Assembly: GCA_963837345.1 (NCBI GenBank)
Contig: CAWIMX010000001.1
Location: 2,046,001 to 2,110,000 of the forward strand
DNA length: 64,000 nucleotides
DNA from: CAWIMX01 sp963837345
GTDB lineage: Bacteria; Acidobacteriota; Vicinamibacteria; Vicinamibacterales; CAVVIG01
Direction: 5' to 3'
Shown here piece after piece: positions 35,324-43,934 of this stretch. Numbering within the stretch: the first letter of the stretch is position 1; each line of letters begins with the position of its first letter. Both the position numbers and the translations under genes were made by a program. Under the pieces are notes generated by a model. That model worked only from the letters and a program-made list of their open reading frames with translations, was not told where the DNA came from and made no database searches.

Positions 35324-35706
35324 TTTCCGCCGTCGCGGTTGTCGCAATCGCCACGTTTCTCACCGCCCTCTGGCGGCTCCGGATCGTCTCGATCGCAACG
35401 GAAGCCCTCGCGACCACGACCGGCGCCATGGCGGCGCTGCGCGACGCGGCGGCTGACGACCGTCAGCGCGAGCACGCCATGCAGCGCGCGTCGCTGCGGC
35501 TGTTCGGCCAGTTCGCGGCGCTGGTCGGGCGCGCCTCGCTCGGGCTCGCCCTGTCGTTCGTGCCCATCGGGCTTGCCGCCCTGCTGGGGTTGGCGACGGT
35601 GGGCCAGGTCGTCGCGTTTCTCGAGCGCTGGCAGACGGGCCTGCTCACCACCGCGATGGCGGCGCTCGGCTATGTGGCCCGGACACGGCTGTGGCGTACG
35701 AGCTGA
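35320..35706 (+). CDS. Two-segment membrane protein of unknown function
   Basis: 128 residues, GTG start in a GTGA overlap. An N-terminal helix (VISAVAVVAIATFLTALWRL), a charged stretch likely to be coiled coil (REHAMQRASLRLFGQF), and two hydrophobic segments (SLGLALSFVPIGLAALLGLA; GLLTTAMAALGYVA). Unrecognised. Its position between the ASST-linked small protein and the sulfotransferase, with overlaps on both sides, suggests it scaffolds or anchors their complex (inference). Confidence 0.6.
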   Translation: MISAVAVVAIATFLTALWRLRIVSIATEALATTTGAMAALRDAAADDRQREHAMQRASLRLFGQFAALVGRASLGLALSFVPIGLAALLGLATVGQVVAFLERWQTGLLTTAMAALGYVARTRLWRTS

Positions 35707-36788
35707 ACTACTCGCGACTGGATCGTCTCGTCCATCGCCTCGCCTTTGCCGCGCCGTTCATCCAGTTGACGGCGGCCGATGTCGAGCGGACGCTCTTCGG
35801 CGCGCAGTTTCGGGCGGCGCGGGCCGCCCGGCCCATCTTCGTCACGTCGCTGCCGCGCGCCGGCACCACGGTCCTGCTCGAAGCGCTCGCCGAATTTCCA
35901 TCCATCGCCACGCACCGCTATCGCGACATGCCGTTCGTGCTCGCGCCGGTGTTCTGGTCGCGCGTGAGCGGTCCGTTCCGCCAGCCTTCGGTGCCGCGCG
36001 AGCGCGCCCACGGAGACGGGGTCGTCGTGGGGTTCGACAGCCCGGAGGCGTTCGAGGAAATCCTGTGGCGGACGTTCTGGCCGGAAAAGTACCGCGGCCA
36101 GCGGATCGCCCTGTGGCAGGCCGCCGACCGCAAGGCGGAGGCCCGGTCGTTCTTTCTCGAGCACATGAAGAAGATTGTCGCGCTGCGGCGGCCCGACCGG
36201 CTCCAGGACGGCCGCTATCTCTCCAAGAACAACGCGAACATCGCGCGACTCGCGGCCATCCGCCGCCTGTTTCCCGACGCGGCCATCGTGGTCCCCGTGC
36301 GCCGGCCACTCGAGCACGCCGCGTCGCTCCTGCGTCAGCACCGCCACTTTCTCGCCATCCACCGCGACACGCCGTTCGTGCGGCGGTACATGTCGGACAT
36401 CGGGCACTACGAATTCGGCGAGCTGCATCGTCCCCTCGCGTTTCCTCGCCTCGACGAACTGACCGCGAACCGCGATCCCCTGACGCTGGACTATTGGCTG
36501 GGGTACTGGATTGCCGCGTTCGCGCATGTCGCCGAGCGGCACGAGGAGGCGCTGCTCGTCAGCTACGAAGATGCCTGCGCCGATGCCCCCGGCGTGCTCG
36601 GCGCGATCTGCGCGGGCCTGGACCTGCGCGAGGAAGGGAGCCTGGCGAGCGCCGCGTCACACTTCAGGGCTGCCCCGGCCGCGAACGAGGAGGCGGATCG
36701 TGCCGCCGATCGCCGTCTTCGCGACCAGGCCGAAGCGCTCTACCAGGAACTGCGTCAGCGGAGCCCGAAGCTGTCGAGCCGCCGGTAG
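35691..36788 (+). CDS. PAPS-dependent sulfotransferase family protein
   Basis: 365 residues, GTG start overlapping the previous gene by 16 bases. The 5'-phosphosulfate loop is PIFVTSLPRAGTTVLLEAL, close to PxxGTT; the 3'-phosphate site is AAIVVPVRRPLEHAASLLRQ. A catalytic His is plausible near HRYRDMPF. These enzymes transfer sulfate from PAPS to carbohydrate, lipid or protein tyrosine. With the ASST this operon holds both sulfate-transfer chemistries. It ends 34 bases inside the convergent NtrC-type gene. Confidence 0.8.
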   Translation: MAYELNYSRLDRLVHRLAFAAPFIQLTAADVERTLFGAQFRAARAARPIFVTSLPRAGTTVLLEALAEFPSIATHRYRDMPFVLAPVFWSRVSGPFRQPSVPRERAHGDGVVVGFDSPEAFEEILWRTFWPEKYRGQRIALWQAADRKAEARSFFLEHMKKIVALRRPDRLQDGRYLSKNNANIARLAAIRRLFPDAAIVVPVRRPLEHAASLLRQHRHFLAIHRDTPFVRRYMSDIGHYEFGELHRPLAFPRLDELTANRDPLTLDYWLGYWIAAFAHVAERHEEALLVSYEDACADAPGVLGAICAGLDLREEGSLASAASHFRAAPAANEEADRAADRRLRDQAEALYQELRQRSPKLSSRR

Positions 36789-38131
36789 AACGCGCGCCGG
36801 CTCATGCCGAGCCGCCGCGCCGCGGCCGACTTGTTGCCGCCCGCCTGGTCGAGCGCCTGTTGCACCGCCTCGCGGTCGGGCTCCGGCACCGGCTCGGCCG
36901 GCGCCGCGCGCGCGGCCACCGCATCGGCCATCGGCGCGCCGATCGGCGCCATGCGCGTCACGGCGCCGAGAATCTCGCGCTCGTTCAGAATCGGCCCGTC
37001 GGTCAGGATCGAGGCACGCTCGAGCGTGTTGCGCAGCTCCCGCACATTCCCCGGCCACGGCGCCGTCGCCAGCAGCCGCTCGGCTCCCGGACTGATCCCG
37101 CTGATCGTCTTCTTGAACCGCTTCGCGAATTCCTGAAGGAACGCCGCAGCCAGCAGGGCGATATCCTCGCGACGCTCCCGAAGGGGCGCGAGGCCGATCT
37201 CGACGATGTTCAAGCGGTAGTACAGGTCCTGGCGAAACCGCCCGAGTCGAATCTCCTCGCCGAGGTCCCGGTTCGTCGCGGCCACGATGCAGACGTCGAC
37301 GCGCTTCGGCTCGGAGGCGCCCACGCGCTGGACCTCGCCGTACTCGACAATCCGAAGCAGCTTGGCCTGCATGGCGAGCGGAAGCTCGCCAATCTCGTCG
37401 AGGAAGAGCGTGCCGCCGTCGGCGGCTTCGAACATGCCCGGTTTCGCCTCGTGGGCGCCCGTGAAGGCGCCCCGCGTGTGACCGAAGAGCTCGCTCTCGA
37501 ACAGCGTCTCGACGACCGCCGAGCAGTTGAAGCAGATGAACCGCTGGGCGCGGCGCGGCCCCATCTTGTGCAGCGCCCGGGCGACGAGCTCCTTGCCGGT
37601 CCCCGTTTCGCCGGTGATGAGCGCCGTCCGCACGTGCGGCGCGAGCCGTCGGATCGTGTCGAACAGCTCCTGCATCGCCGGACTCCGGCCGATCATGCCG
37701 CAGAACTCGAACCGGCTGGCCAGCTGGCCGTCGGCCGCCAGGAGCGCGCGCCGCCGCTCGAGGCCGCTGCGCACCGTGACCAGCAGATCGCCGAGGCGGT
37801 CGAAGTCGATGGGCTTGCTGAGATAGTCGAGCGCCCCGAGCTTGACGGCCTCGATGGCGGATTCGACCGTCGAGAAGGCGGTCATCAGAATCACCTGGCA
37901 GGCCGGGTCGGCGTCACGGATCGCCTTGAGCATCTCGATGCCGTCCACCTCCGGCATGCGCAGGTCGACGAGCGCCACGTTCGCCTTGAGCGATGGCAGC
38001 TCCTCGATGAGCCGCCGGCCGCCGGCGCGTGCGATCACCTCGAACCCCTGACCGCTGGCGAAGCGCTGGAGCATCGCGATGATGCCGGGTTCGTCGTCCA
38101 CCACCAGGAGGACGGGGCGCGCTGCCGTCAT
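36755..38131 (-). CDS. NtrC-type sigma-54-dependent response regulator
   Basis: 458 residues. Receiver (about 6-120: VVDDEPGIIAML, Asp in ALVDLRMPEVDG, KP in YLSKPIDF), AAA+ domain (about 145-365: Walker A GETGTGKE, the sigma-54-contacting GAFTGA loop, Walker B GGTLFLDEIGEL), and a Fis-type HTH (AAARRLGMSRRAFYRRLDSF). It activates sigma-54 RNA polymerase from upstream enhancers when phosphorylated. Starts with a TGATG overlap with the lone-DHp gene, the last of a four-gene signalling operon. Confidence 0.92.
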   Translation of the reverse strand: MTAARPVLLVVDDEPGIIAMLQRFASGQGFEVIARAGGRRLIEELPSLKANVALVDLRMPEVDGIEMLKAIRDADPACQVILMTAFSTVESAIEAVKLGALDYLSKPIDFDRLGDLLVTVRSGLERRRALLAADGQLASRFEFCGMIGRSPAMQELFDTIRRLAPHVRTALITGETGTGKELVARALHKMGPRRAQRFICFNCSAVVETLFESELFGHTRGAFTGAHEAKPGMFEAADGGTLFLDEIGELPLAMQAKLLRIVEYGEVQRVGASEPKRVDVCIVAATNRDLGEEIRLGRFRQDLYYRLNIVEIGLAPLRERREDIALLAAAFLQEFAKRFKKTISGISPGAERLLATAPWPGNVRELRNTLERASILTDGPILNEREILGAVTRMAPIGAPMADAVAARAAPAEPVPEPDREAVQQALDQAGGNKSAAARRLGMSRRAFYRRLDSFGLR

Positions 38132-38355
38132 CAGTCGAGCCTCCGGGAGAGCTCGGGCAGCAGCGACATCGCGGATTGCGCGGCCTTGCGGACCTCGACC
38201 ACGTCGGCATGCGTCGGGTCCCCGGCCGGCACGTCGTTGAGCAGCAGATCGCAGAAGCCGACGATCACGGCGAGATAGTTCTTGAACTGGTGGAGCAGTT
38301 GCCGGTCGTCGAGTGCGGTGCCTGGCTGTTCGGTCATGATGCTGTCGTTCCTCAC
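38131..38355 (-). CDS. Stand-alone histidine-phosphoacceptor (DHp-only) protein
   Basis: 74 residues. LLHQFKNYLAVIVGFCDLLL matches the H-box of HDFNNLL-type histidine kinases, followed by a second helix (ADVVEVRKAAQSAMSLLPEL). There is no ATP-binding domain in the gene, nor one directly after it. It could form a two-helix dimer that relays phosphate or titrates a regulator. The GTG at 38355 gives 74 residues; an ATG at 38337 would drop six. Immediately upstream of, and overlapping, the NtrC-type gene. Confidence 0.7.
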   Translation of the reverse strand: MRNDSIMTEQPGTALDDRQLLHQFKNYLAVIVGFCDLLLNDVPAGDPTHADVVEVRKAAQSAMSLLPELSRRLD

Positions 38356-38389
38356 AGAGAAGTGCGGCCGCGGCGGTCCGCACCCGGCG

Positions 38390-39516
38390 TCATACCGGCT
38401 TGCCGTCGCCCAGCAGACTGTCGAGCACGCCCAGCATGCCGCGGACGTCGATCGGCTTGGTGAGCACGCCCGCGGCGCCGGCGGCCTTCAGCCGCCCGGC
38501 CGTGCCCGGCGTGGCATCGGCCGTGACCACCACGATCGGAATGTCGCGCGTCGCGGGGTCCTGCCACAACTCGCGGATCACGTCGTCGCCCGAGATGTCG
38601 GGCAGGTGGAGGTCGAGCAGAACCAGGTCCGGATGGCGGGTGCGCGCCATGTCGACACCGAGGCGCCCGTGCGCGGCGTGGAGCAGCGCCACTCCGGGCC
38701 GATGCTGCAGCACGCGCTCCATGAGCCGCACGTTCGACGCGTTGTCCTCGATGTAGAGGACGGTCCCCGGCCGCCAGCTCGAGCTCCCGAGCTCCGCGGC
38801 CGCGCGCGGCGCCTCCAGGCCCGCGCCGGCCACCTTCAGGTCGACCCAGAACGTGCTGCCGCGACCGACCTCGCTCGTGACGCCGAGGGCGCCGCCCATC
38901 GCCGCCGTGAGCGCGCGCGAGAGCGGCAGGCCGAGGCCGGTACCCTCGATGCCCGTTTGGGCGGCGTCGAGGCGTTCGAAGGGCTGAAAGATGAGGTCGA
39001 GCTTGGCCGCCGGAATGCCGGGGCCGGTATCGTGCACGCTCAGCCGCAGCCGGTCCGCCGCGGCGAATGCCACCTCGATCGTCACCCGGCCTCCCTCGCC
39101 GCTGTAATTGATCGCGTTCGAGAGCAGGTTCAGGAGCACCTGGCTGAGGCGTTGGCGATCGGCGACGACAGAGGGAAGGTCTGCCGCGGTGGGCGACACG
39201 ATCACGCCGACGCGCCGCGCCGCCGCGAGCGGCTTCACCAGGTCGACCGCGCTCTCGACGATGTCGGGCACCTGGACCGGCTCGAGCGAGAGCGACATCT
39301 GGCCGGCCTGGAGACGGCTGATGTCGAGCACTTCATTCACCAGGTCGAGCAGATGGCGCCCGCCCCTCAGGATCTGGCGCACGGCCTCGTGCTCGTCCGT
39401 GTTCAGATGGCCGTCCATCTCGAGCAGCTGCGCGAAGCCGAGGATCGCGTTGAGCGGCGTCCGCAGCTCGTGGCTCATCCGCGACAGAAACCGCGCGAAA
39501 TCCTTGTTGGCGGTCG

Positions 39517-39520
<4 letters not shown>
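38390..39520 (-). CDS. Hybrid histidine kinase without sensor domain (HK-REC)
   Basis: 376 residues. The H-box FLSRMSHELRTPLNAILGFA lies within the first 30 residues, so there is no room for a sensor or membrane anchor. ATPase boxes: LLNLLSNAINYSGEGGRV, DTGPGIPAAKLDLIFQPFE, EGTGLGLPLSRALT. A C-terminal receiver follows (VLYIEDNASNVRLMERV, LVLLDLHLPDISGDDV, VLTKPIDV). The ATG at 39520 overlaps the HD-GYP stop (ATGA). It may take its input from a partner protein or from the HD-GYP receiver. Confidence 0.85.
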
Positions 39521-40542
<1,022 letters not shown>

Positions 40543-40596
40543 CTCTCGGAGTATCGGCAGTACGAGCGGCGGAGATCAGGGCGGGAAGACCGGGCC

Positions 40597-40635
40597 CCGA
40601 CAACTTTCTGACCGGTCCGGCCAGAAAGTTGTCGG
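40597..40635 (-). terminator. Perfect 14-bp hairpin between cytochrome and HD-GYP genes
   Basis: CCGACAACTTTCTG at 40597-40610 pairs exactly with CAGAAAGTTGTCGG at 40622-40635 around an 11-base loop. It lies after the cytochrome stop (40654) and 55 bases before the HD-GYP start on the same strand. No T tract follows, so it may be an RNA-processing or attenuator stem rather than a simple intrinsic terminator. Confidence 0.65.
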
Positions 40636-40653
40636 CGGAGGGGGCGGAAGGGG

Positions 40654-41859
40654 CTACTGGCCGCTCAGCTGGGACCCGGCGCGTGTCGTGTACTCGAGGG
40701 TCACCGAGAGCGGGTCGTTCGACATGGGCGGTTCGGGCGGCGCCAGCAGGTCGGGCATGGGCATCGTATACGGCGTTTCGATTGATGTCGTGACCTCGAT
40801 GCGGGTCCCCTTGGGCAGCGACAGCGGCGCGTCGAACCAGTAGCGGCGCGCCCAGTTCGGCCGGGTGTTCAGGCGAACCAGGGGCACGTGGGACCCGTCG
40901 GGCCGCACGGCCTCGACCTGCATGCCGCCGTGGGGCGGCACGTGCCCGGGCGAGAGGGCCACGGCCTGGACGTCCTGATCCAGCGTCCTGGCGAAGGTCA
41001 CGGCGTCCTTGCCGTCCAGCGGATCCGAAGCGATGGTCAACGCCTCGAGGGGCTGGTGCGTGCCGGGTTTCGCGTAGTACACGCCGATCGTGCTCTGATC
41101 GGTCAGCGGCTGGCTGTCGTACATCCAGGTCTTCTTGTAGTACACGCTGACGGCGAGCTCGGCGTTGGCCGGCAGGCGGAAGGCCGGGGCTCCGTCGGCG
41201 GGCACGAGCGTTCCACCCGGCAGCCAGTGTGTGATCACGTCGCCGGGCTTGCCGTCGGCGCCCTTGAGGGCGATCGTGGCGGCCCGCACCATGACGGCGT
41301 TGTCGGGCAGCAGATCGATGGCGCGCACCCAGCGCTCCTTCGGGTTCTTCACGGCGACGGTGAAATCGTGTGTGAGTTCCTGCTGGTCGGCCGGCACGGT
41401 GACCGCTTCGGGCATCTTCACCACGACGTCGGGCTTGCCGAGCGGCCAGTCCGTCGGGAGCGCGACCGGCGCGGGCGGCTTGCTGCGATCGCCTTCAGGA
41501 TTCCCGCCCGTCGCCCAGGTGAGGACGACGTCGATCTCCTTCGGCGTGAGCAGCTGCGCGTGCTGCAGGTGGCCGTAGCCCCCCTCGGCGTTCCACGGCG
41601 GCATGTGCGCGGCGATCAGCTCGGCGCGAATCGACTCGCCCCAGGGGAACGCGTCCTGGTAGGTCATGAGCGACATCGGGGCGACGCCGCCCTCGACGTG
41701 GCAGGCGCCGCACTTCGCCTTGAGGATCGGGAACACGTCTTCGTTGTAGGTGTACTTCGACGTGATGGCCTTGTGAGCTTCCCCGATCGAACTGCCCACG
41801 GAGACCGCGGCGGCGGCGGCCAGTCCGAACAGCATGCCTCTGACAATGGTCTTGGTCAC
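40654..41859 (-). CDS. Secreted cytochrome c / copper type II monooxygenase-like protein
   Basis: 401 residues. Signal peptide (about 1-28). One haem-binding CxxCH: C50-G-A-C53-H54 in KAKCGACH, followed by MSLMTYQDAFPWGESIRAEL and the AHMPPW segment, typical of the acidobacterial 'cytochrome c, ascorbate-dependent monooxygenase-like' group. The second half has beta-sandwich PHM-like pieces (HWLPGGT; LSPGHVPPHGGMQVEA). Predicted periplasmic redox enzyme; substrate unknown. Three bases separate it from the upstream secreted gene. Confidence 0.78.
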   Translation of the reverse strand: MTKTIVRGMLFGLAAAAAVSVGSSIGEAHKAITSKYTYNEDVFPILKAKCGACHVEGGVAPMSLMTYQDAFPWGESIRAELIAAHMPPWNAEGGYGHLQHAQLLTPKEIDVVLTWATGGNPEGDRSKPPAPVALPTDWPLGKPDVVVKMPEAVTVPADQQELTHDFTVAVKNPKERWVRAIDLLPDNAVMVRAATIALKGADGKPGDVITHWLPGGTLVPADGAPAFRLPANAELAVSVYYKKTWMYDSQPLTDQSTIGVYYAKPGTHQPLEALTIASDPLDGKDAVTFARTLDQDVQAVALSPGHVPPHGGMQVEAVRPDGSHVPLVRLNTRPNWARRYWFDAPLSLPKGTRIEVTTSIETPYTMPMPDLLAPPEPPMSNDPLSVTLEYTTRAGSQLSGQ

Positions 41860-41862
41860 GGC

Positions 41863-42705
41863 TCACTTCCCTGGAAAGAACGTCTGCACATCGGTGAGGG
41901 CCTCGGTGTACTTGGTGTAGGCGTCCACGACTTGCGGCCGGTTGCCGAGATCGCCCACGGCATCGAGCAGCCAGCACGCGCGGACGAGCCGCGCGACCGC
42001 GGCCTGTGCCGGCTCGCGCTGCTCAGGCGCGAGTTCCTCGAGATGATCGTCCAGATACACGGCCACGTCTTTCGACGCGAGCGCGGGGACCCAGACCTCG
42101 TTGAACACGCCGCGATCCACGAAGTCCTTGAGCTCCTTGTTGTGCGTCGCCAGGACCTCCATGATCCCGGCCGCCGTCTCGGGCGGCGGCGCCGTGTTCG
42201 TGAGGGCCGGCGCCTGGAACGCGCGAAGGGCCGCGAGACGCGGCGCGCCGGGATGATAGGCCGCCCGCACGACGTGCGGCTGCGGCACGAGGGCCGGACG
42301 CGGCGCGCGCCACGCGCCGGGTGACGCCGGCGTGGGCGTCGCGGCCGCCGGCCCCGGCTCGAACACGGCCTTCACCGTCATCGTCGCCGGCATGGTGAGC
42401 GTGCCGACCGCGGCGTCCATGAAGGCTCCTTCGCTCGAGAGCGCGAGCGGGAACGACGTGACTTCAGTCGCCGTCCGCGTGCGCGGATCGAAGGTTTCCT
42501 CGGTGACGACGCGCGCCTTGACGTCGCTGGCTTGATCGGCCGGCAGCGGCTTGGTGAAATCATCGTACAGGTACAGGCGGAACCGGGCCCCGGGCGCTTG
42601 AGCTCCGACGGTGGCGGCCGTGAGCGAGAGTCCGATCAGCGCGACCGGCGCCACGAGGCCGGCCGCAGGGAGTCCCCAGACCTTCGAACGCACATGAAAC
42701 ATCAA
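41863..42705 (-). CDS. Secreted protein of unknown function, partner of the cytochrome
   Basis: 280 residues with a signal peptide (VWGLPAAGLVAPVALIGLSL-TAATVGAQA). RFRLYLYDDFTKPLPADQ and later a Pro/Ala-rich linker and a helical C-terminal half (AVARLVRACWLLDAVGDLGN). I do not recognise the family. Co-transcribed with, and upstream of, the cytochrome gene. A promoter-like AT-rich segment with a palindrome lies just upstream. Confidence 0.6.
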   Translation of the reverse strand: MMFHVRSKVWGLPAAGLVAPVALIGLSLTAATVGAQAPGARFRLYLYDDFTKPLPADQASDVKARVVTEETFDPRTRTATEVTSFPLALSSEGAFMDAAVGTLTMPATMTVKAVFEPGPAAATPTPASPGAWRAPRPALVPQPHVVRAAYHPGAPRLAALRAFQAPALTNTAPPPETAAGIMEVLATHNKELKDFVDRGVFNEVWVPALASKDVAVYLDDHLEELAPEQREPAQAAVARLVRACWLLDAVGDLGNRPQVVDAYTKYTEALTDVQTFFPGK

Positions 42706-42743
42706 AAACTCCTGAACAATTATAACACCCTACGTCCATATTC

Positions 42744-42757
42744 GTTTGAGGTCAAAC
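42744..42757. promoter_or_regulatory. Perfect palindrome GTTTGA-GG-TCAAAC in a divergent promoter
   Basis: 14 bases, no mismatch, between the secreted-partner gene (start 42705) and the TPR gene (start 42812), in AT-rich DNA including TATAACACCC. The core TTTGA-N2-TCAAA also occurs at 27034-27045. Confidence 0.5.
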
Positions 42758-42811
42758 CAGTTATGGGCCGCATCGCGTTCGAGAAATGGTGTACGATGGC
42801 AGGTCCGGGAC

Positions 42812-43934
42812 ATGCGTGTGACGAGGTCCGTCGTCCGTCGTGAAATCGTGCTGCTCGTGTTGTTGATCGGCGGGGCCACGCTCGCCTTCTTTCTCACCCG
42901 CGCGGTCGCCGCCGACAGCCGGGACACCCGGCTCGCCGACGCCGCCGCATGGGCCGCCGTCGGCGACACGGCGCTCGGCGATGGCCGCCTCTCGAATGCC
43001 ATCGATGCCCTCCGGCACGCCACGGCCCTCGATCGCAACAACCGCGCGTATCAGCTCGCGCTCGCCAGCGCCCTGGCCGACGACGGGCAGGGCGCCGCCG
43101 CCCAGCAGGTGCTGCTCCGCCTGCGCGACGTCTCGCCGGAAGACCCCGCCGTGAACCTGCAGCTGGCGCGGCTCGCGGCGCGGCTCGACGATTCTCTCGA
43201 GCGCCGTCCGCTACTACCAGAACGCGCTGTACGGGCTGTGGGCGCCCGACCAGGAGCAGGAGCGGCGCGGGATCCGCGTCGAGCTCGTCAAGCTCCTCCT
43301 CGCCCAGCACGAGGACAGCCGCGCGCTCTCCGAGCTGCTCGTCTTGAGCGGCAATCTTCCCGACGAGCCCGCCCCGCAGATCGAGGTCGGCCAGCTGTTC
43401 CTCGAGGCGGGCGATGCCAGCCGCGCGCTCGACCGTTTCAGCCGGGCCCTGACGGCCGATGCCGACAATCCCCAAGCCCTGGCCGGCGCCGGCGAGGCCG
43501 CGTTCGCCCTGGGCGAGTACGCGCGCGCGCGCGACCTGCTGCACCGCGCGCCCGCCGACAGGGGACGCGTCGCCGAGCTGTCCGCGGTCGTCGATCTCGT
43601 GCTGTCGAACGACCCGCTCACGCCCAGGCTCGCCTCGGCTGAACGGCGGCGGCGCCTGACGGCCGACTTCGAACAGGCCAAGCGCCGGCTGGACGGCTGC
43701 CTGGCCGGCCCGATTCCCGATCCGGCGCCGCTGCGCGCGCTCCAGGCCGAGGCCGATCAGTTTGCCGCCGCGATCGAGGACGGAGCCCTGCGTCGGTCCT
43801 CGGACGCGATCGACAGCGGGTTCGATCTCGCGTACCGGATCGAGCGCGCGACCGCGGCCGGGTGCGGTCCGACCGACCCGCTGGATCGCGCGGTGCTCCT
43901 CATCGGCCGTCGGCACGGACTCGAAGCGTCGTGA
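42812..43934 (+). pseudogene. Membrane-anchored TPR protein, split by a one-base insertion
   Basis: The frame from ATG 42812 encodes an N-terminal membrane anchor (REIVLLVLLIGGATLAFFLT), then TPRs (WAAVGDTALGDGRLSNAIDA, AYQLALASALADDGQGAAAQ) up to ARLDDSLE near 43201. The next frame, from 43203, continues naturally: AVRYYQNALYGLWAPDQEQE, RGIRVELVKLLLAQHEDSRA, then GDASRALDRFSRALTADADN, and QALAGAGEAAFALGEYARA, to the stop at 43934. Removing the C at 43202 restores one 373-residue protein. The downstream ClC start overlaps this stop (GTGA), so loss would also affect ClC translation. Confidence 0.7.

Noticed and set aside
35339..38278. 979-codon plus-strand frame across sulfotransferase and NtrC genes
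   Set aside because: Runs across two well-supported genes in other frames and lacks any motif.
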